Made by a program: the position numbers and the translations under genes | Shown here: positions 1 to 11,955 of the stretch, piece after piece | How positions within the stretch are numbered: position 1 is the first letter of the stretch | How the letters are laid out: each line of letters opens with the position of its first letter | Notes under the pieces: model-generated | Database searches by the model: none | The model's input: the letters and a program-made list of their open reading frames with translations, nothing else | Told to the model about the DNA's origin: nothing | Assembly: GCA_032622095.1 (NCBI GenBank) | Contig: CP136064.1 | Coordinates: 219,496,205-219,560,204, forward strand | From: Siphonodentalium dalli | Lineage: Eukaryota; Mollusca; Scaphopoda; Gadilida; Siphonodentaliidae | Reading direction: 5' to 3' | DNA length: 64,000 nt

Positions 1-513
1 AGCTGCCAAATTCATAAATGTACTGCGTTAATTGGCTGAGACCGTATACGACGTTGTCGACGGTACTGCGCACTCTGGGACTGGCGACGGAAAATATAGT
101 TCCACAATTTGTCTCTTTGTTTTTGTGTCTATTATCGTTTGTGCAACAAAGTTGGACAAGAATTTAACTTTAATGAACAAGTCAATCATTTTGCATTGTC
201 TAGTGTTGGTGTCATGCGCGGCTTTTCTAAATAGTATTAATTCGCCTGAATAAATGTAAATACGCGCGGTAATTTTGTTGGCGCGATGCCAGGTGACATG
301 TAACTAGTGAGAGATACGGATTTTAATGATATAGTAGGGGTTTCAAGTGATATACTTGTTTTACATACTTTTATAAGATTTGTAATAATTCGCAAGAACT
401 CACTTCGAAGGCATTGAGTCCCTCCAAACTGGCCGTTATATATGATGTAATTAGGTCGAATTCTCCTTATGAATGTCAAGTTTACGTTTTAAGCATTATA
501 ATTTATTATTTCA
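1..513. other. No recognisable feature
   Basis: AT-rich sequence. Short open frames occur on both strands, but none has a recognisable domain, a convincing start context or a repeat relationship inside the window. Confidence 0.4.
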
Positions 514-650
514 GGAATGAGACATTCGACAAATATCGTGCTACGGCAGAGATGGAAACTTTCTTCGAGCTCGACTATTATAATTATGAGAATTTGATTA
601 GAAGAGAAAGGATTTTGAATAAAAAGTCGACCATTGTTGCTGCTATTTGA
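514..650 (+). CDS. Possible terminal exon of an unknown gene
   Basis: A plausible acceptor (ATTTATTATTTCAG) ends at about 513 and is followed by a 45-codon open frame closing with TGA at 648-650. The peptide is charged and hydrophilic (NETFDKYRATAEMETFFELD, then NYENLIRRERIL). I do not recognise a family. The composition looks more protein-like than its surroundings, but no partner exon can be identified and chance remains the likelier explanation. Confidence 0.15.
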
Positions 651-723
651 TCATTAAAGTGATATAATGAGTTTGTGAAGTGAACTACTCGTTTATAACC
701 TAATTGTTCATGAAGGTTATTTT

Positions 724-844
724 TGCGAAAATTTCATGACAATCGGATCAATTTCTTGGGAAATATTACTTTCTTGACACTTTCTGTTCAAGAAAGATAT
801 ATTTCCCAAGTAATTGATCCGATTGTTCTGAAATTTCGCAAAAA
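724..844. repeat. Hairpin with 54-57 bp inverted arms
   Basis: Left arm 724-777 (TTGCGAAAATTTCATGACAA and onward) is the near-perfect reverse complement of right arm 788-844, with a loop of about 10 bases. Only a few mismatches interrupt the pairing. This is the form of a small palindromic MITE or foldback element. No coding capacity is present and no second copy was seen in the window. Confidence 0.75.
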
Positions 845-1108
845 GTTCTCAAATTGAGAGTGATATGCGACATAATTAATGCGCTTCATATAATGGTCAT
901 GTCAAATAAAAAAATACGTAAAGGTAGACCAAGCTTCTCATATATGGCAAATTTTGGAACGCCGAACAAAATCACATCTTTTGTACCCTGTTGTTACGTC
1001 GGGTACATTGGGTGCAAATGAGAACACATATTCCCTGAACTATATATAGTTGTTACGTGATTATAATGACAGCAGTCTGGCCGGATGAACCAATTGCGTC
1101 CATTTACT

Positions 1109-2015
1109 CGCTGGTCATCCTATATATAATCCCCGCTGCGGGCAGTAAAACCCGGTGCGGGCGTCAGTAAACCGCACATCGGGCTATAACAGTTTCATAT
1201 CAGGGATAGTATAATTAGTTAAACGTAGTCAATTGCAAGTTGTACCAACCAATGGAAAACATATGTATGATAGGCAACAGGAGTTCAGATAAAATTTATG
1301 ATATCAGTTCTGGAGAAAAACACAATCTTAGTCGAGCGTATTCGGAATTTCGGGGTAATTTAAGTTTCATTCAGCAAAACTTTCATTGCAAACACTTCTC
1401 ACGAATTTTTTTTGAAAACGTGGAACAATCTATATGGGACACTCTACCCGTGACGTGTTTTTATACTAAAAAACCCAACTCCCTTCCCAGTAACTCGAAT
1501 AAAGACATCTTTCCAAACATACCGTGCATCGATAAAGTAAAACGTAATGCGGGTAGGAGTAAACTGCGATGCGGGCAAAATCGTGCCCGCTTCGGGATTT
1601 ACTCCGACACCGTGCAGTATCACATGCAATTGTCAATATTTTCCTACTGATAAATGCAGCAAATTCCAATGTAAAATCTAGATTTAGTTTCCTAAACTAT
1701 GTAACGTTCACAACGATGTCCAAATTTATCACCACGCACTCATCTTGGAGCTGAAAACACACCCATTTGAAGAATTGAAGCTTATTCTCACAATTCATTG
1801 AGCATTTCGTCACTTTATGGAGCTTTATTCGTCGAACGTCGACATTTGGCTGAAGATGGGTTAATAAGCACCTCGTGGATCCGGACTTGTGTCCCAAGAA
1901 AAACAATTAATGAAAAAAATTCTCTCAAAACAAACATACCTGTAGTCTTCACGCGTCATGGGCAACGGGGTTTACTCAATATTTGCCCGCAGTGGGTATT
2001 ATATGATGACCAGCG
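1109..2015. mobile_element. Probable non-autonomous inverted-repeat element (907 bp)
   Basis: CGCTGGTCATC at 1109-1119 is mirrored by GATGACCAGCG at 2005-2015. The similarity continues inward on both sides through a tract with CTGCGGGCA and a GTAAA-rich stretch, with mismatches. A central GC-rich palindrome lies near 1550-1605. No target-site duplication was found, so the ends are approximate. An open frame of 136 codons inside (1240-1650) overlaps the palindromic tract and shows no known domain, so I do not call it a gene. Confidence 0.45.
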
Positions 2016-3107
2016 TGAATCGAATGTGTACATGTTGACCATGTTATCATGGAGACGGGGCGAAATGTTTTTGTTTTATAGTAAGGCTTAAATCCTATAC
2101 GGACATACACAATACAATGAGCTATGACGATTTGATGCTTTGTTGTCATGACCACCCCCGTGTATCTGGTATCACCAACCCGGAAGGTATCACCAAACCG
2201 TACCGTGCGATTTTTGATAAATGAACATATCCTCCCTCAGATGAATGTATTTATCGCCCAGTTGAATGGTGATATCCACTGTTCTAGACACACACGACCA
2301 TAGCTTGCTCTCACCCACTATATTTAATGGAAATTCCGATTTTATCATAAATACTAGACACTTTTTGACGTTATAAATATAGTTCGTTTGAGGCATAATT
2401 ATCCGCCGTTATATAACGACAGAGAATGGGTGCATCAATATAAAAATATATGTTCGCGTAACGTTAAGTTGTTCCATCCTATATACAGTGCGATTCGTAA
2501 AAAAAAATCTATCCGCTATCAAATGTGGGTACCCACCAGAATTATGGGTGTCAAAGCCTCGGATCGATGCTGCAATAAGATGTCACCAAACCGGAGTTGC
2601 GGATGCGGATTATATATTTCGCATTTTGACTGGTTTTGTCGGTGAATTAGTCATGCATGATAAGGAATAATTGCCAGACACGCATTCTAATGAATCGATT
2701 TTCAACTATTGTAATAATTATGTAATATTTATTAAGTCACACTTCGTTATAAACGCTATCAACTGTGTCAGTTACTCACTTATGTCTTTATGATGATGGC
2801 GTGGTCCATACAGTCTAACATTTCCTTAAATCATTGGTGGAGCTGGTTCCGCCAGTTTGGATTCGTGTGCACGATAGAAAAGTCGCGGAATGGCACGCAC
2901 TTCAGGACTTGAGCTGGTACAAGTTTGAAAATATCACCAGGTATCTTTCGGACAGGTCTGCACATGGCAGATGTTTCTTTGTTGTTGTGTGTGTTTGGAG
3001 AGAGAGATGCGTGCATGGGGGCATATTCGTATGTGCTTGTGTTTTAATTTCATGTTAAAACATGTAAATAGTAGGCTATTTTTCAATAATATAAGCCCGG
3101 AACTGCA
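2016..3107. other. No recognisable feature
   Basis: Only short frames without recognisable domains. Two short GGTATCACCAA-type motifs occur near 2168-2200 and a related CACCAAACCGGA near 2583. They are too short to define an element. Confidence 0.4.
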
Positions 3108-3325
3108 CATGGAAGGGAAACATTAAACAGTGTAAAGCGTTGTTGGACAGGGACGTGGCCACAGCGTCTTAATTGGTGTGTCCACATAATAGTTTCTAAA
3201 TGAGCACCACCCCCCGGATCGAGAAGTTCCATTTGCATCCTCTGTTAAAGTCTGTCAAAATACGACATGGAAGGGACACGTTCAACAGTGTAAATCGTTG
3301 TTGGACAGGGACGTGGCCGCAGCGA
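3108..3325. repeat. Direct duplication, about 63 bp, 156 bp apart
   Basis: The block ACATGGAAGGGA followed by AACAGTGTAAA and GTTGTTGGACAGGGACGTGG occurs at about 3108-3170 and again at about 3264-3325, differing at only a few bases. This looks like two units of a local tandem repeat with a unit of about 156 bp. Confidence 0.7.
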
Positions 3326-4038
3326 GATCTGTTTGTAAAGTATGGAAATTGTAATCGTTTCTCGCAATTACCATAGTTCTTTTCGATCGCATTTGTTTTG
3401 GGGTAGGTAAATTGAAAACACATGAAGAAGTGCATTTACATAGTGAGGACATGTGATATACCAAACGAATTTGTTTGCTCTTCTCTATACACTAGGGTGT
3501 CTGTGGTTGTGAATATCTTATCAACGCCAACTAGGTCAAAAGGACACAGAGTACAAACTTAAAAGCCGGATTCTGTTTTCCTGATGCTAACTTGAAAAAG
3601 TGGTTTCTTAGACTCCACCAACATGGCGTCTGCCATGGCGTCCATTTTGCTTTAGTATAATACAGAATGTTTCATATATAGGCGATCTTTCTTTCCACAC
3701 GATTCGCCAGAGTTATACCCCACCTTCAGAAAATTGAGCTAAAAACCCCTACTAAGAGAACAGATTAACTTCGGATGAAGCCCGATACACTCGTGGACAT
3801 ATAGAGGACGCATAATTATTTATCTTTTGTTGCGAAGTTTTGTGTCATAAATATCATTGCATTTGTTCACTGATTGACCCCACACTATAATAGCTAGATT
3901 GGTCTCCCCTTTGAACGGTTCGGTCGAGGTTGTACAGTACAAAATAAAAATAAACACAAACTATGTCTCTGATGAAAAAATTTAATGCATGGCAAGTAAA
4001 ATGAAGTGGCTTCATTCTATATGGGCAGTATAACCTCC
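3326..4038. other. No recognisable feature
   Basis: Non-coding on both strands as far as I can tell, with no repeat relationship found in the window. Confidence 0.4.
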
Positions 4039-4434
4039 TTAAAGGTACATAATCCGATTAAGCACCCCTTAATTACTATTTATTTCTCAGAGTGATCAGA
4101 TATCGATTTTTAAAATCTATTATTTTTCACCACCTGGAATATATAGTGGCCCAGTAAAAGTCGACGAGAAGACCAAATAGCGGATGAAGATGGATAACTC
4201 AAAATCAAGTGGCTTTTTTGTTTCAGATATTTGACAAACCGGAAAATTTCATTGTACAAACTGTTGATAAAGAACAGGTTTTGGGCAATATATATTTTAT
4301 ACTATAGTGGACTGTTGTTAGCGTTATTTTGGGGCAATTAATCGACTCTGATAACTGAAGCGGAATTTCAAAATAATTGTTGTTGTTGGAATCTGATGAT
4401 ATGGGGACCATCGAATCGGATTGAGTACCTTTAG
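4039..4434. mobile_element. MITE-A copy 1 (TTAA-flanked, AGGTACTCAATCCG termini)
   Basis: The left end is TTAA-AGGTACATAATCCGAT at 4039 and the right end is ATCGGATTGAGTACCT-TTAG at about 4431. This copy is the most diverged at both ends. The interior shares GATATCGATTTTT, GGCCCAGTAAAAGTCGACG and the block around TCTGATGATATGGGGACCA with the other five copies. It has no coding capacity. The family is a non-autonomous TIR element with TTAA target preference, and its superfamily is unassigned. Confidence 0.85.
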
Positions 4435-5143
4435 TATATGACATTAATTGTGCCCACAATATAACCGTATTATATACCCATCATCGTATCGTATCGTTTC
4501 GTCATGTGGGGTCTCAATACAAACCCGATTCGGATACGAAAAACGACAGCGTGCATGTTCGCCAGCTCGTGTGATTGGGGCCTTATATATACCACTGTGA
4601 AAATGTTATGAATCCATATGCCGATGAGATACGTAGTCCAACTTACCAGAACTCAATAAGTACTACGGATATTTACTGCACAGAAGATCCGGTGTTAGTG
4701 ACATCTTGATCTGCGACCTTGATATCTATCTGGACCGATAGTGGTCCCATATAGCGATCATGTTGAGAATAACACGTATTTTAAAAACTCTGTTCAAACA
4801 TATTCTTCATTGACATATACATATTTATACCGGCACATTGTCGGCAGTGTGGAAGGCCAGAGATTATACTATGTAGTGAATAGATTTTTTGAAAATTTAA
4901 GAGAGCAAAATAAAAAACACTATTGAAATAATTCGCTAACAATTGGTAAATGCATGGTTTGATCTGGGATAACCGACGAGATATTTTGTCCGTTGTCTGT
5001 TTTACGATCAGAAACGAACATATTCCCGTATATTATATACGTGAAAATTTATTGTCCCATTCAGTCCGGTTTGGTGATGCATTCCGGTTTGGTGATGCCA
5101 GGTGCAGGGGTATGTTGAGTGCTAACAAGTCCACAATATGTCT
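4435..5143. other. No recognisable feature
   Basis: Contains a short CGTATCGTATCG tract near 4484 and a doubled TCCGGTTTGGTGATGC at about 5065-5100. No gene or element was identified. Confidence 0.4.
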
Positions 5144-5599
5144 TTAAAGGTACTCAATCCGATTAGTTGGTCCCCATATCATCAGATTCCAACAACAATA
5201 ATTTTTTTGAAATGCCGCTTCAGTTATCAGAATCGATTAATTGCCCAAAAATAATGCTAACCACATTCAACTATTGTATAAAGTTGCCCAAATCCTGTTA
5301 TTTATCAACATTTTGTTCAACGAAATTTTGCCGGTTTGTCTAATATCTGACACAAAAAAAGCCTATTTATTTTAGTGTTATCCATCTTCATGCGCAATTT
5401 GGTCCGAGACACTCTTCGCGTCGACTTTTACTGGGCCACTAAATATTCCAGGTGTTGAAAAATAATACATTTGAAAAATCGATATCTGATCACTCTGAGC
5501 TTTGATGGGTGGGTTCCTCGACTCGAATCAAATATTTTTTACTCCCGAAGCCAAATAAATAGTAATTGAGTGCCGCTTAATCGGATTGAGTACCTTTAA
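5144..5599. mobile_element. MITE-A copy 2
   Basis: TTAA at 5144-5147 is followed directly by AGGTACTCAATCCGATTAG. The mirror CGGATTGAGTACCT is followed directly by TTAA at 5596-5599. The ends are intact and the interior closely matches copy 3 at 18308-18744, including TCGCGTCGACTTTTACTG. This is one of the two best-preserved copies. Confidence 0.92.
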
Positions 5600-6035
5600 T
5601 ATAATTTATACATAACCGATATCAAATGGGCGGGATACGCGTCGATGGATTTCCCGGATTCCTTTAAATTTTTCGGTTTATTTTAATTCGATTGAATTAT
5701 ATATCGTCATGGAACGGAGTACACTTTATGGGAGGAAGTGATATGGATTTTTTGTAAAATGTCAATCATGTCCAGTGCAACAACTCTTTGGTAGATTTTC
5801 ATGTAGCACAATTTTGCATGCATGGAGTGATTTGGGACGTTTATCTGAATGTTTTCTGATGGAAAATATCCGTTTTACTGGCTCCACGCGGCGCCGGTAA
5901 AACTGCATTTTCCATCTCAAAATTCCACCGATAAACGTCCAAAAAAGAACTCTCTTTATTATTCTTTGTTCTGAGAAAAATCTGCACATACTTCCATACG
6001 TCGATTTTCAGGCTATTAGTGTGGACCCCTATTAG
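5600..6035. repeat. Left part of a repeat interrupted by the following foldback
   Basis: The end of this stretch (CGATTTTCAGGCTATTAGTG then GGACCCCTATT, about 6001-6035) matches 9763-9805. The sequence that follows that block near 9805 instead continues at about 8004 here. Together these show one repeat copy split by the insertion at 6036-8003. The rest of the stretch (5600-5900) is unassigned. Confidence 0.55.
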
Positions 6036-8003
6036 TAGAGCGGACAAACTCAAAAAGCTCACTAGAAGTAGGAGTTTAGTCCATCGGCACCACACACGGG
6101 CTTGTGATACATCATTTTGAAGGTTATGACATTCCGCATCGGATAGGACCCGGTGTGAAATATACAGATGATGCAAAAGATGATTTTTAGCTGATTAAGT
6201 GCCAAAATTCCGCAAAAATCCCTGTTTTTGTAAAATTCGGCAAAATGAGAAATAAAAGTATAAAAACGCGAAAATTTTGCGCTAAAATATTGTAGTCTAT
6301 ATACCTGTAGATATTTACTATGATAGTGGTACGATTTCTCTGATATAACGAAGATTGTTTTAGATTTATTGTAAAAATAGACAAAACAGCGCAATTTTTC
6401 ATTTTTGTTGTCTCACTTAATGGGCGATAGATCAATATTGTTTTGACCAAGGATATCGTATATAGTCTAGAAAAGTGCGGATATATATACTGCATACGAC
6501 AGTATGCTGAATATTTCATCATATTTAACACGTGATGTGTTATGTAAGATTATTTCACCCCTCACCCCAAAATTCAGCAAAAAGTCACCGTTTTTGGGAA
6601 ATTCGGCACAAATGAATACAAAAGCACAGGTATTCGGGATATGTTTGTGCTACGATATAGCAGGTTACACACTTACAAATACAAAGTAATGAAATGCCAT
6701 GATTGCGGAGATAGATGTACAAAATTCTTAAATTTACGTGGAAAATAGACAAAAAATCATTCATTTTCAGTTGTTTCGCCCCTCTTAATAGGCGTTTATT
6801 CAGTATTGCATGGAATGGAGATCCCGCATATAATAAAGAAACTTGTGGAAATATATACTGCATATGTTTTTAGGATAAGGATGTCATTCTTTGCCATATA
6901 TGATATGTGGTGGTAGATTGTGTCACCCCCACCCCAAAATTCAGAAGAAACAAAATCAGTTTTAGAAATTTCTTTATGGCAGAATACAAACGCACAACTC
7001 CGATTATGTTGTGCTTTTATATTGAACTCTACCCACTTCGAGATATGCATTATGATAGCACCATGGTATCATTTACAGATGGCAACATTTCGGAGTTTTC
7101 TGATGAAAGTAGACCGAAAATCGTGAAATATAAACTTGTTTGCCCCTCTACATGGGTGATAATTCAATTCCATTTTGAACATTAATCCAGGACAAACTCT
7201 CAAGAGTTGACGAGACACATAATGCATATGAATGTTTTCGGATTGTATCATCTTCTGTCACATTTGTTTGGTTACGTATATATTTCCACAAGTTTCTATA
7301 TTATATACGGGATCTCCATTCAATGCAATACTGAATAATCGCCTATTAAGAGGGGCGAAACAACTGAAAATGAATGATTTTTTGTCTATTTTCCACGTAA
7401 ATTTAAGAATTTTTTTACATCTATCTCCGCAATCATGGCATTTCATTACTTTGTATTTGTAAGTGTGTAACCTGCTATATCGTAGCACAAACATATCCCG
7501 AATAACTGTGCTTTTGTATTCATTTGTGCCGAAATTCCCTATAAAACGGTGACTTTTTGCTGAATTTTGGGGTGGGGGTGAAATAATCTTACATATCACA
7601 TCACGTGTTAAATATGATGACATATTCAGCATACTGTCGTATGCGGTATATATATCCGCACATTTCTAGACTATATACGATATCCCTGGTCAAAACAATA
7701 TTGATCTATCGCCCATTAAGTGAGGCAAATAAATTGAAAAATTGCGCTGTTTTGTCTATTTTTACAATAAATCTAAACAAAATCTTCGTTATATCAGAGA
7801 AATCGTACCACTATCATAGTAAATATCTAGAGGTATTTAGACTACAATATTTTAGCGCAAAATGTTCTCGTTCCTATACTTTTATTTCTCATTTTGCCGG
7901 GTCCTATCCGATGCGGAATGTCATAACCTTCAAAATGATGTATCACAAGCCCGTGTGTGGTGCCGATGGACTAAACTTTCTGAAATCGGTTCCGTCCGCT
8001 CCA
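6036..8003. mobile_element. Foldback element, about 2 kb, with long inverted arms
   Basis: The outer ends are GAGCGGAC at about 6036 and GTCCGCTC at about 8003. A roughly 80-bp outer block (6073-6152) is almost perfectly inverted at 7900-7977. Inside, both arms are built of diverged direct units of about 320 bp, each starting near CCCCAAAATTC and continuing to a TCTATTTTC/GGCG(A/T)T tract: about three units rightward on the left (6190, 6560, 6925) and two inverted on the right. The right arm lacks about 80 bp present near 6153-6235. Several open frames of 60-120 codons run through it on both strands, as expected for AT-rich inverted units, and none resembles a transposase. Confidence 0.75.
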
Positions 8004-8170
8004 CTATATTGAGGTAATGGCTCCCGGAGCATCATTAATGATTACTGTCTGACTTTGCACAACTATAGTTTTCGTGTTTAATCCTGTAAAATAATGAGAA
8101 CATTTTAATGAGAATTCACGCCGCCAGATACCGACCCTTGTGACTTTTCAATGTCCTCGGTGTGTATATG
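8004..8170. repeat. Right part of the interrupted repeat
   Basis: ATTGAGGTAATGGCTCCCGG and the following AACTATAGTTTTCGTG, then CGCCGCCAGATACCGA and GTGTGTATATGCCCCCGT, match 9800-10020 with about 20-30% divergence. It therefore continues the block ending at 6035. Confidence 0.55.
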
Positions 8171-8510
8171 CCCCCGTATAGCCGACGCCGATGCACATTA
8201 ATTGGTCATGGCTCGTTCATACTTCCATATATTTGAAAGTATAGGTAAATATGGGTCGCTAATTACACGAATTGCTGATCGAAAACAAAGTTTGAATACC
8301 CCGAAAAGTCTTTCCAAAGTATGATCTATTTGCCAGCTGCTTTCATTCGTTAACATATAAAATAAACGCTCTTTATTTTACCAAATCAGGATAGATCCCC
8401 CAATCACCCAGCCGCAAAATTATTATCTTGTTATGACATTGATTGTTATTAATACAGGACGACGCTCTTTATTCTTCCACACAGCTCTGTAGAAAAATCG
8501 GCTCAAACTA
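8171..8510. other. No gene; CGCTCTTTATT motifs
   Basis: The motif CGCTCTTTATT recurs here (about 8368 and 8463) and again near 9602 and 49386. It probably belongs to the same diverged repeat family as the preceding entry. No coding potential was seen. Confidence 0.3.
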
Positions 8511-8699
8511 ATCGGTGACTTGAGTAAATCTTTCTATAAGTCCGTTTGTCCAAGTTTCCTTCGACGTAAACCAGCTTGTGAAATCGGTTGGGATAATGTT
8601 GGTTTCAAGTCTCGTGTATATATCTTTCTATATCAGACCATACGCCCAGATCCATTTGTGGGATTTGTTGTCACTTTAATAGGTTGTTTACCCGCAACG

Positions 8700-9500
8700 A
8701 GCTGTGTGTGTGAGGGTGTGTGTGTGTGCACATGTGGGGGTATATTGGTATAAGCTTGTTCGTCCGTCTGTGCACGCCTGGTAGTCCGGACGTCCGTGAG
8801 CGCAATTTTGTCAGAGCTTTTATTCCTAAATTTGTTGGTCAATGTTTATTTATTAAACTTTACACAGAAATTTAGTACCATGGGAACCTGTGCACCTGCG
8901 ATTATGAGGTCTGTCCGACTTTTCTTGTGTGGAGTTATCCCCCTTTTTCGACAGAAAACTTTCAATACAGGGGTATACCTTTGTCCGAGCTTTTATCCCC
9001 ACATTGTTTTGTCAATTTTTTGAAACTTTGCACAGATATTTAGTACCATGGGAACCTGTGCACCTGTGCGATTATGAAGTCTGTCCGACTGTTTTGTGTG
9101 TGGAGTTATCCCTCTTTTTCGACAGAATATTTTCAAGACGGGGGTATACCTTTGTCCGAATTTTTAAACCTACATTTTTGGTAAATTGTTTTAAATCTTG
9201 GCACATGTATTTAGTACCGTGGGAACCTGCGCAACTACTTTTTTTGTGGAGTTACCCCCATTTTTCGACTTAGAAAATGTTCTACAAGGGTATGTATACC
9301 TTTGTCCGAGCTTATATTCCTACATTGTTTAATTCAATTTTTAAAAAACTTGGCACAGATATTTAGTACAACGCGAACCTGTGCACCTGCGATTACGAGG
9401 TCTGTCCGACTTTTTTGTGTTGAGTTACCCCCATTTTTCGACTTAGAACATTTTCAATATGGGGGTATACATATACCCACCTGGGACCGACCCATCTCTA
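8700..9500. repeat. Tandem repeat, four diverged units of about 130-165 bp
   Basis: Units contain TTTGTCCGAGCTTTTAT, then TTAGTACCATGGGAACCTGT, GCACCTGCGATTATGAGG and CCCCCTTTTTCGACAGAAAA. They recur at about 8870, 9040, 9215 and 9360. A GT-rich microsatellite (8705-8732) precedes the array. The array ends near CCACCTGGGACCGACCCATC at about 9480-9500. Open frames inside are a by-product of the repetition. Confidence 0.8.
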
Positions 9501-9762
9501 GTTAATATTTGTGGTTAAATACACAAAATGCCGACAATCTTAGTATACTCTAAAATGTCTTGCAAACAGTAATTTCATTTTTCCAGATGTTTTCAATCTT
9601 TGAGATGTAACTAACACACTCTTTATTTTTGACTATATCATGAATAGATATAGTCTTTATTGTTTCCTATATTCTGAAGAAAATCGACACCGAAATTGGC
9701 TATGACCTTCTGAAACATATGAAGTCCGTATGCAATTAAATGACGAAGATCCGGTGAAGTTG

Positions 9763-10035
9763 AACATCGATTTCCATGTTATTAGTGCGGACCCCTATTG
9801 AGATAATGATTCCAGAAGCACCGTTAAAGATGTCCTACCTGACTTGACTCCACTATAGTTTTCATTTTCGATGCTGAAATATTAATGATCACATTTAAGT
9901 GAGATATTTACGACGCCAGATATCGAAATTTGTGACTCTTAAATTCGATGCTGAAAATAATGAGAAATGTCCGTGATATGTTTATGGCGTGTATATGCCT
10001 CCGTTAACAAATAGCTGCATATATACATTAAACGG
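9763..10035. repeat. Uninterrupted copy of the repeat split at 6035/8004
   Basis: CATCGATTTCCATGTTATTA, then GTGCGGACCCCTATTGAGAT and the downstream AACTATAGTTTTCAT-type blocks are colinear with 6001-6035 joined to 8004-8170. This copy shows the pre-insertion arrangement. Confidence 0.55.
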
Positions 10036-10720
10036 GAACGGCTGGTGTGAACCTCCAAATTATGTATCGACGAGTAATAGACTTTGGCAACATGGGGATC
10101 ATAATATTTGATGGTGCTGAATAGAACCTGACATGTTTTACAATTGACATACAAGCTACATTTTTTATTCTATAATTATTCTGCAAGCCAATGTTTATCA
10201 GTGTTATGACATGTTACGCAATACATTTTTCTCTTTATTATTATACTACCAACGGCACCACCATGCATGTCCTGAATATTGCCAGACTGGCCGAAAACGT
10301 GTGGCTCCCTAAGGGAATCTTTATTGAGAATCGGAGGGACCCGTGACCCCATTGTGCGTTAGGGGACCTATGTAGCGCATACTTTGATCGTTTAATCATT
10401 TAAATAAAAAGTAGTTTAACATTTTAAATTAAAATTAAAATTTTAATTTTAAATTAAAACAAAATATGGAATTTTTTGTTTAGATTGAACTCCTTGCTCC
10501 ATTTGACCAAACACACAATTTACTTTATTTCTTTTAAAATTAAATTAATTTGTTTTCAAATTAAATTTTTTAAACTACCCGTTTGGCATAATTAGAGACA
10601 ATGTTTTAGCATTGTATATAATTGTAATTATAAATTCTATATGTATACACCGATTCAATCTGAGTTATCACATTATCTTAGCGTAATATTTAGCTAATAT
10701 AAATATAACACTATCCGGGC
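10036..10720. other. AT-rich stretch without gene
   Basis: Contains an A/T palindromic run near 10425-10455 (units of AAAATT/AATTTT) and the motif TTAGATTGAACTCCTTGCTC near 10480. That motif recurs near 29211 and, diverged, near 30300, marking a short dispersed repeat. No gene was seen. Confidence 0.4.
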
Positions 10721-10734
10721 CTGCATGTATGAAA

Positions 10735-10890
10735 TTTTGTCGCGCTTAATATTTCGACAATGCGCGCTTAATATCGCACCATTCTGCGCTCAATATCGCA
10801 ATATTAAGCGCTTCAGATTTTCTGTATTGCGCTATAATGGCGCCTCTTTCGAAATTAAGCGCGGCCAATATCGCAATAAAGGCGCGCCTC
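10735..10890. repeat. Cluster of GCGCTTAATATCGC motifs on both strands
   Basis: GCGCTTAATAT, GCGCTCAATATCGC, ATATTAAGCGC, ATTAAGCGCGGCC and AATATCGCAATAAAGGCGCG alternate in direct and inverted orientation, giving overlapping hairpins in a GC-spiked block within AT-rich DNA. It abuts the duplication at 10891. Confidence 0.55.
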
Positions 10891-11205
10891 AATATACCAC
10901 TTCTTCTGACTGGTACTGTATCTAATTCAGTCTTCGAAAAAATTGGTTTATGACCTCGGTGTTATCAACGTAATCTTGACAATTAGCTATGGTTAAGGTC
11001 AACTTTGAACATTTATCAAAAGTGAATGCTAGCTACGAAAACATAATATACCACTTATTCTGACTGTTACTGTATCTAATTCAGTCTTCGAAAAATGGCT
11101 TATGACCTCGGTGTTACCAACGTAATATTGACAATTAGCTATGGTAAGGTGACTGTCTACTTTGAAAATTTATCAAAAGTGAAAGCACGAGCTACGGAAT
11201 GCATA
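10891..11205. repeat. Tandem duplication, unit about 153 bp
   Basis: AATATACCACTTCTTCTGAC with TCTAATTCAGTCTTCGAAAA, GACCTCGGTGTTA and GACAATTAGCTATGGT at 10891-11040 recurs at 11044-11205 with few changes. Confidence 0.8.
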
Positions 11206-11851
11206 ATTTTATTAACAAAATAATAGATAAACTTTCTCATCAGAAAAACTTGAACGAAGAATCAAGAAAATAATGAGAGCTTCGGTTAAACCGCACCTCC
11301 TGGGGAGCCGAGAGGCCTTTGGCTGAAAGCTGCCAATGCGAGCACGTGCTGGTCTATGTCAACCATATTCCAATTTGTATACTTAACATAAATATGACAT
11401 TCTCGACAACTGGCAGTTGTAATTCTTATATTGGATTGTGAGTAACCTTATATTTGAATATGAATAACAGCATTACGATATGAGGGATGAGAGGCATGGT
11501 GTATATCAGATGTATAAGTTGAGAAGAAAAGAAGAAAGAATGAATAAGAGAGGAAAAGAATAGACGAAGGGGTGGTATTGGTAATACCATGCTGTATTCC
11601 AAGAAACTGCACTCGAACCGCTGTTATGTACGATAGAGAATGCCATACAAACCTAGAACAAGGCGGTTTATATGATAGCTAACTTGCGAAATTCGATAGG
11701 ACTGCTGCAATCTTTTGTTTGACTTCAATATATCGAACATCAGTCGGTGGAGCAAGTCCAAGTGAACAGACCTATATCTTGCATAGAGTGACAGTGCTTG
11801 GCTCCAATAATATAAGAACAGGGTCTCTGTTCGCGTCCAATAGTTAAGAGC
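11206..11851. other. Upstream region of lectin gene 1
   Basis: No gene was recognised. A purine-rich AGAAAAGAAGAAAGAATG tract lies at about 11523-11570. The proximal promoter of gene 1 should lie at the downstream end, but I see no clear TATA box there. Confidence 0.35.
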
Positions 11852-11955
11852 GGCGGTTAGATTTGAAGAGCTATCATTCTGCATGGTGTATCACCGCGGA
11901 AAATCTGAATCGCAAAATTGAATGTGCTTGATTTCCACACCAATCGCGCCCCGCA
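11852..11955 (+). promoter_or_regulatory. Conserved 5' leader of lectin gene 1
   Basis: GGCGGTTAGATTTGAAGAGC followed by TATCATTCTGC and the ATCACCGCG block align with 27527-27570 upstream of gene 2. Conservation between the duplicates suggests 5' untranslated or core-promoter sequence. The transcription start cannot be fixed from sequence alone. Confidence 0.5.

Noticed and set aside
1240-1650. 136-codon protein gene
   Set aside because: It lies inside an inverted-repeat element, overlaps a GC-rich palindrome and matches no known domain.
7258-8012. Transposase frames in the foldback element
   Set aside because: Equivalent frames appear on the opposite strand of the other arm, and none shows transposase motifs. 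They reflect the inverted AT-rich units.
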